A stretch of 64,000 nucleotides of DNA, from NCBI RefSeq assembly GCF_002127325.2, contig NC_035444.2, positions 37,917,140 through 37,981,139 of the forward strand. Direction: 5' to 3'. Shown piece by piece: positions 11,001-21,331 of this stretch. Numbering within the stretch: the first letter of the stretch is position 1; every line of letters begins with the position of its first letter. The stretch comes from Helianthus annuus. Lineage: Eukaryota; Streptophyta; Magnoliopsida; Asterales; Asteraceae. Under the pieces are notes generated by a model. That model was given only the letters and a program-made list of their open reading frames with translations. It was not told the origin of the DNA and made no database searches. The position numbers and the translations under genes are program-made.

Positions 11001-11065
11001 GTCCTATCGACACCGCCGAAGAGGAAACCGTTCCTCTTTCGGACCCGCCTAGCACCACCACGTAG
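8063..11065 (+). pseudogene. Athila pol (RT, RNase H, integrase), three in-frame stops
   Basis: Role: copies element RNA to DNA and integrates it. Seen: one continuous frame from 8063 to the terminal TAG at 11063-11065, broken only by TGA 9575-9577, TAG 9827-9829 and TGA 10694-10696. RT carries WRVCIDYRKLND, the F(S)GYFQIPIAPEDQ block and the MDD catalytic site (FMDDFSVYG, near 8873-8900). RNase H has CDASDYAVGAVLGQ and TDHSALRHLF. Integrase has the N-terminal HHCC zinc site ([10 protein letters not shown] to CDRC, about 9955-10086), the catalytic core starting [10 protein letters not shown] with SDRGTHF, and [16 protein letters not shown] holding the last acidic residue. The C-terminus has the GPYVVKEV block. 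The open frame extending left from 8063 to 8015 is LTR A sequence joined by chance. Two of the stops look like C-to-T changes from CGA and CAG, fitting methylated-cytosine decay. Confidence 0.92.
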
Positions 11066-11411
11066 GTTCTTGAGTGAAAACTCAAGTGTAGAGTTTGTAC
11101 ATTGAATCATTGTTCGCGTCGCGTCTTTAGTTTAGCGTTTGTGTGTTTTTGCGTCTTTTATGTCGTTTTGTGTGTTTTTGCGTCTTGTGTGTGTCGTGAG
11201 TATTTTTGCAGGTTTCATTGCCTTCACGTGGCCGACGTCGACATGGGAGCAGCACTCCAGGTATGTTTACTGTTAAAAACGACATTAAAAAGGTCCAGGG
11301 GCAAACTGGGAATTAAATGAAGTTGAAATTCACCATACTGTTGCTGCTGTCAACCAAACAGCAGGTTTTTGCTGTCCATGCGGCTCGCGTGGGGGTTTTC
11401 TTAAACTTCTC

Positions 11412-11575
11412 GCGGCCCGCTTGGACTTCATAACATTTAAAAGAAACTAAAGGCTCGCGGCCCGCTTTAACTTAGTCTTAATACTTACGCGGGCCGCTTG
11501 GATTTAAAGGGTTTTGAAAAAAAATTAGTGGCTCGCGGCCCGCATCATCTTTCTGTAATCTCTTACGCGGGCCGC
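11412..11575. repeat. GC-rich inverted-repeat cluster between Athila pol and env-like ORF
   Basis: GCGGCCCGC occurs at 11412-11420, 11457-11465 and 11535-11543; its reverse complement GCGGGCCGC occurs at 11489-11497 and 11567-11575. The last two arms pair across 23 nt, and 11457/11489 also pair across 23 nt. The surrounding DNA is AT-rich. The motif is the same as in this element's LTR and in the Tekay LTRs. Confidence 0.85.
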
Positions 11576-12332
11576 GTGATTAACGTTTGTCGGCAACAGT
11601 AATAAAACCCCCAAATCGATTCACAAAATGAAAACCTAACTTTACCTTCACCGTTTTCCCTCCGGCGACCTTACCCCCTTCATCGGCTGACCACCACCAT
11701 CACTTCCGGCGAGTTCCTCCAATCCCCACCATAGTCAACGGTCATCACTCAAACCACCATCTTCACCTTCCACCGCCATACACCACCATCGCCATTACCT
11801 TTCACCCCCCGACACCACTGTTCTCAGACACCACCATCATTCCATCGCCGACCACAGACCGCCGACCACAGCCATTCTGTTTGCCTGTATTCAGTCGTCG
11901 ATACCGAGGTATGCTTCCTGTCTAAGTGCTTTCCATTGTCGAGTCATCAAATACAGGTCAGTTTTTTTTTTTTTTTTTTTTTTTTGTAGAGTCTTGTGTT
12001 GAGTCGTCGAGTCCAGTTCAGTCCGGTCTTGTTTGTTGAGTCAATCGATTGTTTGCTACTTGATGCAGGTTGATATTTAGTCCAGTGTAGTCAGTAGATT
12101 GTAATTTGTGGTCCGGTCCTGTCAGTCGAGTTGCGTCAAGTCTTGTATTAAGTCCGTAATGTCCGTAATGTCTGCCTTACCAAATACTTTGCTTTGAATT
12201 GTGATGATTTGAGAGGCGTACAAATGGGATAATACACAAATAAGGGGGGTGGTTTTGTCCGCATAATTTTTCAGCGGTTTGATTGGGTTAAATGAGTATG
12301 TCGCGGACGTGTGTTTGGGATATCATGACTTC

Positions 12333-12343
12333 AAGTGTGGGGA
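12333..12343 (+). promoter_or_regulatory. Polypurine-tract-like copy upstream of env-like ORF
   Basis: AAGTGTGGGGA is identical to the 11-mer in the true polypurine tract next to the 3' LTR (15656-15666); a third copy is at 14638-14648. It could be an internal plus-strand primer site (inference). Confidence 0.4.
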
Positions 12344-12889
12344 GGCATTTCGCGCATTTTTCACATAAAGATTCCATTTTTCACAAAATTTGCGCGCTTT
12401 CGTCTCCGTTGCTTCCGCATTGAAGTTGTGATGATTTTTCTCGGCACTTAGGATTGCTCTAGGCGAGCAAGGTGCCGGGAGGGGGTAAAAGTGTAATTTT
12501 TGTGTAAATTGCGTCTAGTTGGTCGTAGTATCGTAGTTTGCGTCAAAAGTCTAGTCTTTGCGTCATCTAGGGTCGTTTAGTGTGTTTTGTGTCGTTTCGA
12601 GTCATAGTGAGTCTTGTTAGTGTCATTTTTGCGCATACGATCGCATCGCTTGATTTTAAGCCGCTTCGCCCGTACTCAATCTCCATTCAGGCGAAGTTCG
12701 GTTTATTTTCAAGTCGATTTGCGTTTCGTCACTTGTATCGAACAACGGCCGCGAACGAAATGCTATACGGCCGTCGTCCGATTGTATATTATTTTATTAT
12801 TATTTTATTATAAAAAAAATCAGAAAAAATCCAAAAAAAATCAAAAAAATTCAAAAAAGACCAAAGATAGCTTGTGTTTACTAACTGTT

Positions 12890-12928
12890 CACCTATTTTG
12901 CATGTTTATTTGATTTGTTGTGAACAGG
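12890..12928 (+). promoter_or_regulatory. Candidate 3' splice site before the env-like ATG
   Basis: A T-rich tract ends in GTGAACAG at 12928, directly before the ATG at 12929. Spliced subgenomic RNA has been proposed for env-like ORFs of Athila elements, and this placement fits that. No matching donor was identified. Confidence 0.45.
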
Positions 12929-14224
12929 ATGTCAGGTGAAGGGTCGTCTTCTGGGTGAAGCGCAAGAGGCGCAATACTAGGGCCCAAGCGGCTGCACAGG
13001 AGCAGTCGGGTGCTCCGGTACTTCGGGAGATCTTATACAGGGATGCTGGGGTCCCACACGGGCAGAGTGACAGGTTGGTAGAGAGCCCATTGCTGCGTTT
13101 CACTATCGGGTCGTTCGAGTACATGAAATTCGATGCGATAAAAAAGCTGAAGTTGTTAGAATTTAGGCGGATTGATTGGGGTTTGGTTAATCAGCTGGGA
13201 CAGGTTGAGAGGATTCAGGAGCTTTTAGGGCAGAAATTCAGATGGGCGTTAGAGTGCGAGGTGCCTCAGTATCTTGAGCTTACCATGGAGTTTCACTCCA
13301 CATTTATCTATAGGCACCCAGGGGGGTTCGACGAGCCGGATGTGGTCTCGTTTGCGTTGGGTAAGCAGGTGTTTAATATGAGTTTGATACAGTTTGCAGA
13401 GGCAACGGGGTTTTATTCGGCTCAGGAGGTTAGTTCGGATGAGTTTAGAGGGTTGTTGAGGCAGGTTGTGAGAGATGAGGCAGAGTCGTGTGTGCTGAAG
13501 GAGGATATAGCGAGGTTCTGGCGCACCATTGCTATTTCACCATTTTCGAACAATTTGGTAGCGTCAGACATCAGGGATCCTGTGTATAGGTTTGTGCATA
13601 AGATTTTGGCATCTACTTTGATAGGAAAGCACGAGGGAGATAAAGTGAATCAGCACAGTCTGTTCTGTTTGATGTGCATGGTAGAGAGGCGGCCAGCCAA
13701 CTTGGCGAGTATTTTGGCATGGTCCCTAGCGAGGCCAAAGAAGGGGGGAGGTATTGTATGGTGGGCCGTATATTACGATGCTGGCGGCCAATCTGGGTGT
13801 GTTTACTGATTTTCCAGCTGAGAGGATGACTGAGGGACCAGCTCTATCTCTCATGGAGCTGAGGAGTTTACAGCTGGCTAGGATAGTCACGGTTACTGAT
13901 CCGCTAACATGGACAGAGGTTTTGCCAGCGCCACCGTCACCGGATCCGACTGCCGAGGAGGCAGCACACACCACGATCCCGGAGCGTTATCAGGTGCCAC
14001 TTCAGAGGCACCAGCTGCCAGCACGGGAGTATCCTTTTAGGCAGCCGCGGACAGAGCCGTTGACGTTGGAGGGTTTATATGATAGGGTGGAGCAGGTGAG
14101 GCAGGAGATGCGTGAGGGTTTCCAGGCTATATATGATCACTTCCACATACCGCCACCACCATTGAGGCAGCCACAGCAGGAGGAGCCTGCCGGTGGACAG
14201 CAGGGTGGAGCAGGAGACGCGTGA
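12929..14224 (+). pseudogene. Athila env-like ORF, broken by two frameshifts
   Basis: Role: Athila elements carry an extra ORF after pol, called env-like by position; its function in plants is unproven. Seen: ATG at 12929, a frame change near 12953-12956, a long frame from 12955 to 13809, then a second frame change in the G-run at 13743-13748, after which the reading continues in the frame 13754-14224 to TGA. Total coding content is about 430 residues. Features: a basic N-terminus (KRKRRNTRAQ), a central domain with FALGKQVFNMSLIQFAEATG, a conserved block starting YGGPYITMLA, and a proline- and glutamine-rich C-terminus preceded by a probable coiled coil (LYDRVEQVRQEMREGFQAI). No clear signal peptide or transmembrane helix is visible. 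It matches the plant retrotransposon protein type often labelled Athila ORF1 or putative plant transposon protein (from memory, unchecked). The frames are not joined here. Confidence 0.8.
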
Positions 14225-15124
14225 GGATGTGCAGCGGTGTTCTTGGAGCATTTATATCTTTTGTTTTATTTTATGCTGTTTTTGATCCTCATAGTTGGTT
14301 TGTATTGATATGATATATTGGTTGGTAGGGTTGTGGGTTGGTTGATACTTGTTTGGTTTGTTGATACTTTGATGATATATATATTATTTTGGCTTGGTAT
14401 GTTTTGAGTGATAGGTTGATTTTGATGCCGCTTCCGTTCGCGTGTCTGAGTTAGTACAGTTTGCTGAGCGCGTTTTGGATTGGAGGGCATGTGTGGTATC
14501 GACTGGCATACTGACAGTCTCACATATGATTCAGCTAAGTCGTTCCACTTGTACACTTGTATATTTATTTATTTATTTTGTTTTTTAGGTTTTAGGAGTC
14601 ATGTTTTCATCCTTGCATTAGGGACAATGCAATATTTAAGTGTGGGGATGGGACATTCAAGTCGTGAGTCGTTTAGTTAGTGTCTTGAGTCATGAAAAAC
14701 CGAAAAATACAAAAAAAAATTAAAAAAATTTCAAAAATCCGAAAAAAAAATTGAAAAAAATAAAAAATGTCTTTTGAAATAAGAAGTTTGCAAAATAAAA
14801 ACGGAAAATGATAGAAAAGTCGGGTTTTTTGATCGGGTTCAAATAATAATAATATGAGATAAATATCGTGCTTGTGTCTAGTTTGGGATGCGCGGGTAGG
14901 CTTGATTCGGTTTCGGGTTCCTTTGATATTAATTATACCTAATTGTCGGTCTACTAGTGGGTTCTCATCTAGGGAAAGTGGGGAAATTGAAACCGCCAAT
15001 AATAGTATAAGGGATGCCGTTATAAGCTAAGATTGTTAGAGTTTTTGGTCATTATCTCGTTGGAAAAAGAAAAATAAATAAATAAATAAATAAGCGAGCT
15101 AGAAACTAAATGAAAGTAGCCATT

Positions 15125-15267
15125 CTATGTAATATGTGGTTGGGGATAGCGACTCTACAGCCGGAATACCGCTAGAATGTGTGAAATCGACCTTGCAAAA
15201 ATAAATAAAAAGTACCGAGGCCTATGTAATCTGTGGTTGGGGATAGCGACTCTACAGCCGGAATACC
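15125..15267 (+). repeat. Two direct 46-bp repeats, Athila 3' region
   Basis: CTATGTAATATGTGGTTGGG onwards at 15125-15170 recurs at 15222-15267, both ending CAGCCGGAATACC, with a single difference (ATATG against ATCTG). The 51-bp spacer differs from both copies. Confidence 0.9.
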
Positions 15268-15655
15268 TCTGGGATTAGGGAAAGCAATGTCTACGCTCGT
15301 AAATGAAAAAAAAATGAAAAAAATTGGAAGAATAGATTTGATTTTAAACTCTCTTGATCTTGGTATAAGGCGGTTAGGAAATAACCCAGTGGTGGTTCCT
15401 TTTGTCCTATAAGCTTGAGGGGGGAGTAGGTGGACTTGCAATCCTTAGCGTGAGACCCTAGGTGGATTGACCGAACTTGAACCTAAATTGCATGATAAGG
15501 GCTTGGAACCGGGTTGGGTTTTAGAGGATCATTATACTTGCAATCGCGGCTAACACGAGTATCGGTTTAATAAAATAACTTAAGCTTTTGTCCCGATCGA
15601 CTATCTTGACTATGATTCCGTTTGCATAATTCTTTTTCGGGGACGAAAAAAGAGT

Positions 15656-15670
15656 AAGTGTGGGGATATT
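15656..15670 (+). promoter_or_regulatory. Polypurine tract of Athila element D
   Basis: AAGTGTGGGGATATT lies immediately before the LTR start TGATGT at 15671. This is the standard position of the RNA primer for plus-strand DNA synthesis. Confidence 0.75.
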
Positions 15671-17424
15671 TGATGTATTGTAAAATACATCGGTATTCGC
15701 GTCAGTTTTTAGTTGTCCGTTCTAGTGTCGGTTTTAGATAGAATGTACATACGTTTGATTAAATTATGTTTCCAGGTCTTTACAGCTAAAAGGAGCGAAA
15801 ACGAGCAAAAATCTGGAAAGGCGGAAGGCTGGAACGGAAATCGAGGAGTCAGGAGCTGAAACGAAGCGAAAATGCAGTTCTGGAGATCTTAGGCGGCCCG
15901 CATTAACTTGACAAACATACTCACGCGGGCCGCATTAACTTAAAAAAGGGAATTCAGTATGTATCAAGGCTCGCGACCCGCATCAACTTAACATGCACCT
16001 TTACGCGGGCCGCGAGAGGTTGTGGAAAAGGTTTCAGTTTTGAGCTTCTCAGGCGGGCCGCGTAGAATGACCAAGATATGTAACACGGGCCGCGAGGGAA
16101 CCGTATACGTGCACTCCAAGCAGCAAATAACGGCTAGTAGGGTTTTTGGAGGATATTTAAGAACGTGATCATCAACAGCCGTGGAGGGACGAACTTGGAC
16201 ATTCTTGGGCGAGTTTTGGCTGCTGTTTGGAGAAGATTGAAGCGTTCGGTTGCTGGGAATCATTGGGATAGCACTTTGGAGCATTCGGGAGTGAAGATTC
16301 GGGTTTTATACGCCTTATTCTTTCGTTTTCGTTTGTTTAAACCTTGTTATACCATGAATTCAGATTATACAATGATGTTAACTGCGTTTTTGATTATGAT
16401 TTTCGGCTAAAAACCGTTAACTACCTAGGCTAATGATTATGGCATAATAAAGTTTGGATTTTTATTTGATTTTTGTCGTGGTTGTGGATCTTTCTTGTAT
16501 TGTAAACGCTATGGTAGTTTATCTTGGTGCGTATGCGTGCTTGTGATTATTTGATTATTGTCTATTGCTTCATTCGATTCTTGGTGATGGTCTTTATCAC
16601 ATAATAGAGTCGGATTAGGGTTCTTGATTTAGGTGAGTGTCTATATCACATAATAGGTCATTAATCCTTTAGGGTGAAAACGCGTAAGTAACCTTAGAAA
16701 CAATATTCGGTAATTAATTAAAATGAAGTGTGTTGCTAGACTCGTCGCGGAAAGGCTCGAGGATATTAATAGGTCTCGGTGTAGTTATAAGAAATTAACA
16801 ACCCATTGTCTATTAAGCCAAGATTAAACCCATAGTTGCTTTAGACGTTCGCGCGGCAAAGTAGAGCGTCTTACATAGGCACTTTCAAGAAACTAGAGGA
16901 CGGAAAAGAAATCTAGAAAACCGGTGAGCTTAACATCCTAGGTAGTGCCACAAGAATTGCCTCGAGAGTGTTTGAGGGGCTTAGTGGTGTCTTAATAGGT
17001 TTAGCATTTAAAGATCCCGGTTCCACACCACAAAATTATCAAATAGGAATCCATCCTGAGTTTAGCCTACGTCTAGCCTATGTAGTCTTCATCACCTCTG
17101 GTCAAAACCTTCGTTCGAGTTCGTGTCTAGTTTTCTAGCATTATTTTATTATTTTATTTAGGATTTTTAGAAACCCCCCCCCCAAATTAATAAACAATTT
17201 AGTATGTCGTGTCAGTCTTAGTCTAGATAGAGTCGTAGCGTAATCAGTAGAGTCTCGTGGGTTCGATACTCGGACTTACTTTAGCTTTACTACATCGATC
17301 GGTTCACTTGCCGATTGTGTGGTTTAGGGTTTAGGTTGAGTCTTAGTTTTATAAATTTAAAGCTTAGAGAGTCTAGAATTAGGGTAATTTAGTTAGTTTT
17401 ATTTGACCCATTTTCAGCACATCA
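15671..17424 (+). repeat. 3' LTR of Athila element D (1754 bp)
   Basis: The termini are inverted: TGATGT at 15671 and ACATCA ending at 17424, after which LTR B sequence resumes exactly. It contains six GC-rich inverted-repeat arms (15893-16093), then a TATA-like GATATTTAAG near 16153, a C-run (about 17167-17175) and a tRNA-B-box-like GGTTCGATACTC near 17260. No coding content. The 5' partner is outside the window. Confidence 0.88.
15893..16093. repeat. GC-rich inverted-repeat arms in the Athila LTR
   Basis: Arms: GCGGCCCGC 15893-15901, GCGGGCCGC 15925-15933, GCGACCCGC 15973-15981, GCGGGCCGC 16005-16013, GCGGGCCGC 16053-16061 and ACGGGCCGC 16085-16093. The first two pairs form stems with 23-nt loops. 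The cluster ends about 60 bp before the TATA-like box. Arms 15973 and 16085 carry C-to-T-type changes on one strand. Confidence 0.85.
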
Positions 17425-19734
17425 TATGCCTAACCCTTTGTGGCTTAGTTTTTGCTTAGTTATAGCCTAAAAGTCAATCCGTCGTAATTAACGATTGACT
17501 TGACGATAAATCACAAATGGTCCAGTGGTTTGTCGAATCAAAAGTATTTATATGTTGGTAATCATGTGGGCATTAAACCCCTAAAAGGGCACCCTCTGAT
17601 TCCCACTCTAACTAGTCCGAATGTCGAGTCAAACTTGCTTAGAAAAAGTCAACAGAATGCTATTTTGCGATTTTAAGCATAATCAGTAATGTAGATGGCG
17701 TGTAATCTGTTTTAACACTCATATAACATGATAATAAGTATATTAACTAGTCTCAGCTTGTTTGATCCGACCATTTACTGTTTTGACCCGGTTCGGAACC
17801 GAAAGTCGCAAAACTTTGACTTTTGCTTTGACTTCAGTTCTGACCCGTTACGGTATGATTTAGATATGCCTTAGGACTCTCTTAGGACCAGGTTACATGA
17901 TGGTATAACCCTCTGTGACCGGTTCGTAGTTTGTCCGAGTCTTTAACACATTTCCGTTAAATGCTTAAAAGTTGACCGTAACGCCCTTTTCACTTTAAAA
18001 AAAGAATTTTGGACATGTGAAAGGACAATACTCTTAGTTATTGAATTCTAAGCATGTCCCTAAAATTTCACATCAATCCGAGGTCTAGAATAGGAGTTAT
18101 GCTAAATAGCGCAATTACGGAAACTTTAGTAATTAAACGGCGCATTTAGCATAAAGCCTATCTAAACCCAAATTTCGGCACCAAACCTTTTACACACTGA
18201 TGTAAAATAATATTTTGGAATTTTTAAAGATTTTTATTATTTTTAACCTGCTCATAACCTGCGGTTATGGCATCGGTTCGGTAAATACCGAATATACCCT
18301 TTTCGAGCATAACTTGAGTTCTACAAGGTCTTTTGACCCGATTCCAGTTGCTACTGATTTTAAATAATAAATAGAGTAATTTGGACTTTATAAACTGTTC
18401 GGAAAACTAAGATTTCCTGTAGAACTCAGAAACCTCTTTTTTAATCCTTACAATGACTGAAATACCCCTACGGGGCATATAATGGATTTAACCTCGTTAC
18501 GGGCATTATGGAAGCTATCCTACTGATACCACAACCTCTTTAAAGCATATTGACTTAGGAAACTTGTGTAGGACTCTTACGGTTACCCGTTACGCCTTTT
18601 GCGCGCACAGTTCGGCTTATGTAACTAGTTTACATAAACTAGCCGAAACGGGTCAAACCTTATTGTTTTGACCTCAAAATCCAGAGTGTGATTATATTAC
18701 CCATATGAAAATAGTCTTCAAACTTCTTGGGTCCAAATCACATTCCATTCCCGGTTTTCACCTTTCACGCGATTAAGCCGTAATTATCCTTTGAAACCAA
18801 CCGGTCTAGCTAAGGCTACATTAAAGACCCGTTAGGATTCTAATAGGTTGATTTAAACCTTCGTTCCAGAATAGGAGACCAGTAAAAGAAACTTGCATTG
18901 TTTATTAAGGATTAATACTTGCTCAGGTAAATACTTTTAACTTATTTTCCGTTATACGGGCTTGGGTTACGGTATTTAAAATACCGCTTGGTCGGGCAAT
19001 TGACCCCAACTCATTAGTAGTTGGGTATTATCAATGTGACCCGTTTAAAAACTTGTTTTGTTGGCTTTACGCCTTTGGGAGTTTACTGACCATGTCCCGG
19101 ATATCCTTGGCATCATTTCACAAAATGGCCATGACCCCGACACACGGGTGTAGGAGTACACCTGTAATGTGCCTATATTATTAAAGGTGTAACCGTTGGT
19201 TTTCCCGCCACGGCTTTATGCTTTGTGGCGTGTCTATTAACCTTTAACCCGGCACGACCCGGGCGACCGAACACATATTAAACATGTAATTCTTTTACAA
19301 GATTTAATTATAAATTATCCCAAGTTATAAATAGTTTGTGCCTTGTTCATTCAAATCAATTTTTATTAAACATTTTACAAAAGTGTCGGTTGAATGTATT
19401 TACCAGTGTAAATTAACGTATTTTCCCTAAAAAGATTAAATGCAGGTTCTGAGCGTAATTGGCTGGATATTTCTCCTTAGCATCAATAAAGAGTCTCGCA
19501 AGCTTAAGATGCCTACGTTTGTTGAACAATACTTATATTTTATTTTGATCCTCTGTGGATTATATTTCAACAATTGTGATACTTTGATATTACATTCAAA
19601 GGTTGAAATATATTTATCTTATTGCTTCCGCTGTGCATTTATATATTGTGTGGTTTGACTATATTGTTGCCAACTACGTCACGGTAATCCCCCATCGGGC
19701 CCACCGATGAACACGTGGAAATCGGCGTGTGACA
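17425..19734 (+). repeat. 5' LTR of element B, left 1026 bp displaced by Athila D
   Basis: It aligns without length change to 41754-44063 of the 3' LTR. It ends GTGTGACA at 19734, followed by the primer-binding site. The TATA box and GC-rich inverted repeat belong to the displaced part, so transcription from this LTR is cut off from its own promoter. A run reading TAATTATAAATTATCC near 19310 and other AT-rich DNA hold no genes. Confidence 0.92.
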
Positions 19735-19737
19735 GGT

Positions 19738-19750
19738 TGGTATCAGAGCC
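19738..19750 (+). other. Primer-binding site of element B
   Basis: TGGTATCAGAGCC, complementary to the initiator methionine tRNA 3' end, three bases after the LTR. Confidence 0.9.
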
Positions 19751-19907
19751 AACGTTGAGTGAATTAAACACTATCCTTATGTGTTTAATCTCAATGACAC
19801 AATTGCACATACTTGAGTCTAGACAAGAACATAGGACAAATTCGAATTGTTATCCCAGTTTGTCTTTTATCGTTTATTATGATTTAAAGATTTGTTAAGC
19901 AGGAAAT

Positions 19908-21136
19908 ATGCCACCAGCAATTAGAAGAGGAGGAAGAGGCAAAGGGCCGATCACTACTCATAATGATCACGAGGCCGGACCTTCGAACATGCGAGCTCCT
20001 TCCAGTACAAGGAGTGAAGAACCTCAGAGACGTAGAAGAAACCTCTTTGAGCCTGCAAGACATTCTACCTCACATAGTTCGACACCTTCATGCCGTCACT
20101 CTTTTTGACCAGATTCGGAAAACAATCCCAGTAACCCACAACCTTCGTTTATACCTCTCCAGCGATCTGCTTCGCACTGTTCCTATGGCGATCCTACTCC
20201 TTTCTTTCAAGGCCGATTTAATCCGGCTGATTATGTCCAAGAACCAATAGGTTATAACCCTTTAGGACACGAAGACCATTTCTCCGAAGATAATGCGGTA
20301 GATATGGATGAAGACACGGATCCCATAGAACCTGCAAGAGGCACTCCCAATCATCCAATCGAGATCTCTGATGGGTCATCCTTCCATGGAACACGCTATC
20401 AAGGTCCCGACAGTTACCAGGCGAGGTTTAACCAGTGTGATTGGTACTTCACACCTTCTCATCACTTCTCGCCTCATGAGCAGCAGCAGCAACAGGATCC
20501 TTCCGATGATTCGCGTTTCGTGGCAGTTACGCCACCGCCTCCTCCGCCACCAGTTCAACCAGCACCTCCTGATCCGCCAAGGCGTAGGAGATCAGGCGCG
20601 CGGGTGTCTACCCGAGGAGGGGAATTCCACTTTAGCCCCCTCGCCACTCGAGTGCAAGTCACTTTCTGCCAGTAGCTGAAGAACCACAGTTAGGGGAACC
20701 TTCTGGTCACCCTGCAGAGGTGAATTCTACACCAGTTGCACCACCTCCGCCACCATTTGGGTATGATAACCCTATACCAGCGTACACCGGTTCCACCGCG
20801 TACAACCCGTTTGAGCAGCCGACTCACACGCACTACAACTATAATTATGATGCCGACCCATACGTGGTAGCGGCTAATTACAATGCCCTCCATCCCGACA
20901 GAGCTTATGGAAACCTTTGGGGAACAGATTACTCAGCTCATGGGTATCCAATACCTCCTAGACCTCCGGTTCAACAACCGTCGCAGCAGCCGCATTTTTC
21001 TCCACCGGAGCAAGAAGAAATCCTCCACCGTCTAAACCGAGTGGAACGAGACTTTGAGCAAGAACGTAAAAGTAATCGTGGATTCCTTAAAGGCCTAGCA
21101 AACCTACTAAAAGGGAGGAAGAAACGAGATCATTAG
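19908..21136 (+). pseudogene. ORF1 of element B, decayed copy of the extra ORF
   Basis: Starts ATG at 19908 (MPPAIRRGGRGKG) and ends at the TAG-type stop 21134-21136 after LLKGRKKRDH. Damage seen: TGA at 20106-20108; a frame change at about 20621-20630 near a G-run in the Arg/Gly block; and a TAG a few codons later in the new frame. Conserved parts: MDEDTDP acidic patch, PNHPIEISDGSS, a proline run (TPPPPPPPVQP), the ARVSTRGG basic block, NPFEQ, and the C-terminal helix (EQEEILHRLNRVERDFEQERK). Compared with the intact copy in A, the N-terminal Pro/His region is shorter. Function unknown, as for the other copies. Confidence 0.85.
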
Positions 21137-21173
21137 TCTCTTTATGTACTATCGTATTTACTGTTACAATCAA

Positions 21174-21331
21174 GTCCCTGCGAGGACAATTGCCTTAAGT
21201 ATTTTAGTCCCTGCGAGGACATTTATCGTGTTTAGTCCCTGCGTGGACAATTGCATTTCAGTCCCTGCGTGGACTTGTTTTCTGTAAACCTCTGCGTAGG
21301 TACTTATTTATTTAAAAGTCCCGTTTAGGGC
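21174..21331 (+). repeat. Five-hairpin array downstream of ORF1, element B
   Basis: Copies: 21174-21187 and 21207-21220 (GTCC-CTGCGA-GGAC), 21235-21248 and 21261-21274 (GTCC-CTGCGT-GGAC), and 21288-21301 (ACCT-CTGCGT-AGGT). They are followed by GTCCCGTTTAGGGC at 21318-21331. In the last copy both arms differ from the others and still pair. Confidence 0.88.

Larger units (their letters stand above)
11066..12928 (+). other. Athila inter-ORF region between pol and env-like ORF
   Basis: No ORF here is convincing. In order: a T/G-rich stretch with TTTTTGCAG (about 11203-11211), which could act as a splice acceptor; a cluster of five GC-rich inverted-repeat arms (11412-11575); a TAATAAAAC TATA-like stretch (about 11600); a CACC/CCG-rich segment (11640-11880) resembling a plant 5' leader; a poly-T run (about 11962-11985); a polypurine-like AAGTGTGGGGA (12333-12343); an A-rich run (12810-12866); and a strong splice-acceptor-like end (12890-12928). 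This layout resembles a promoter plus leader for the next ORF, but that is inference. Confidence 0.6.
14225..15670 (+). other. Athila 3' non-coding region
   Basis: Nothing coding is supported. It contains a second polypurine-like AAGTGTGGGGA (14638-14648), A-rich low-complexity DNA (about 14700-14800), an AAAT/AATA simple repeat (15068-15095), two direct 46-bp repeats (15125-15170, 15222-15267) and the polypurine tract (15656-15670). Confidence 0.7.
8063..17424 (+). mobile_element. Element D: 3' part of an Athila-type Ty3/gypsy retrotransposon
   Basis: Seen: pol from the start of RT (8063), integrase end at 11065, a long inter-ORF region, an env-like ORF (12929-14224), a 3' non-coding region, a polypurine tract and a 3' LTR (15671-17424). 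Family: the RT-RNaseH-IN order, the FMDD polymerase site, integrase ending near VNGHRLKHY, and an extra ORF after pol are features of the Athila clade. The 5' LTR, gag and protease must lie left of the window, displaced by element A. D inserted into the 5' LTR of element B: LTR B resumes at 17425, exactly where the uninterrupted copy has position 41754. The expected target duplication is TATGC (17425-17429). Confidence 0.9.

Noticed and set aside
17240..17285. tRNA gene (GGTTCGATACTC looks like a T arm / B box)
   Set aside because: No acceptor stem or anticodon arm could be formed around it; it lies in the Athila LTR, where such words occur.
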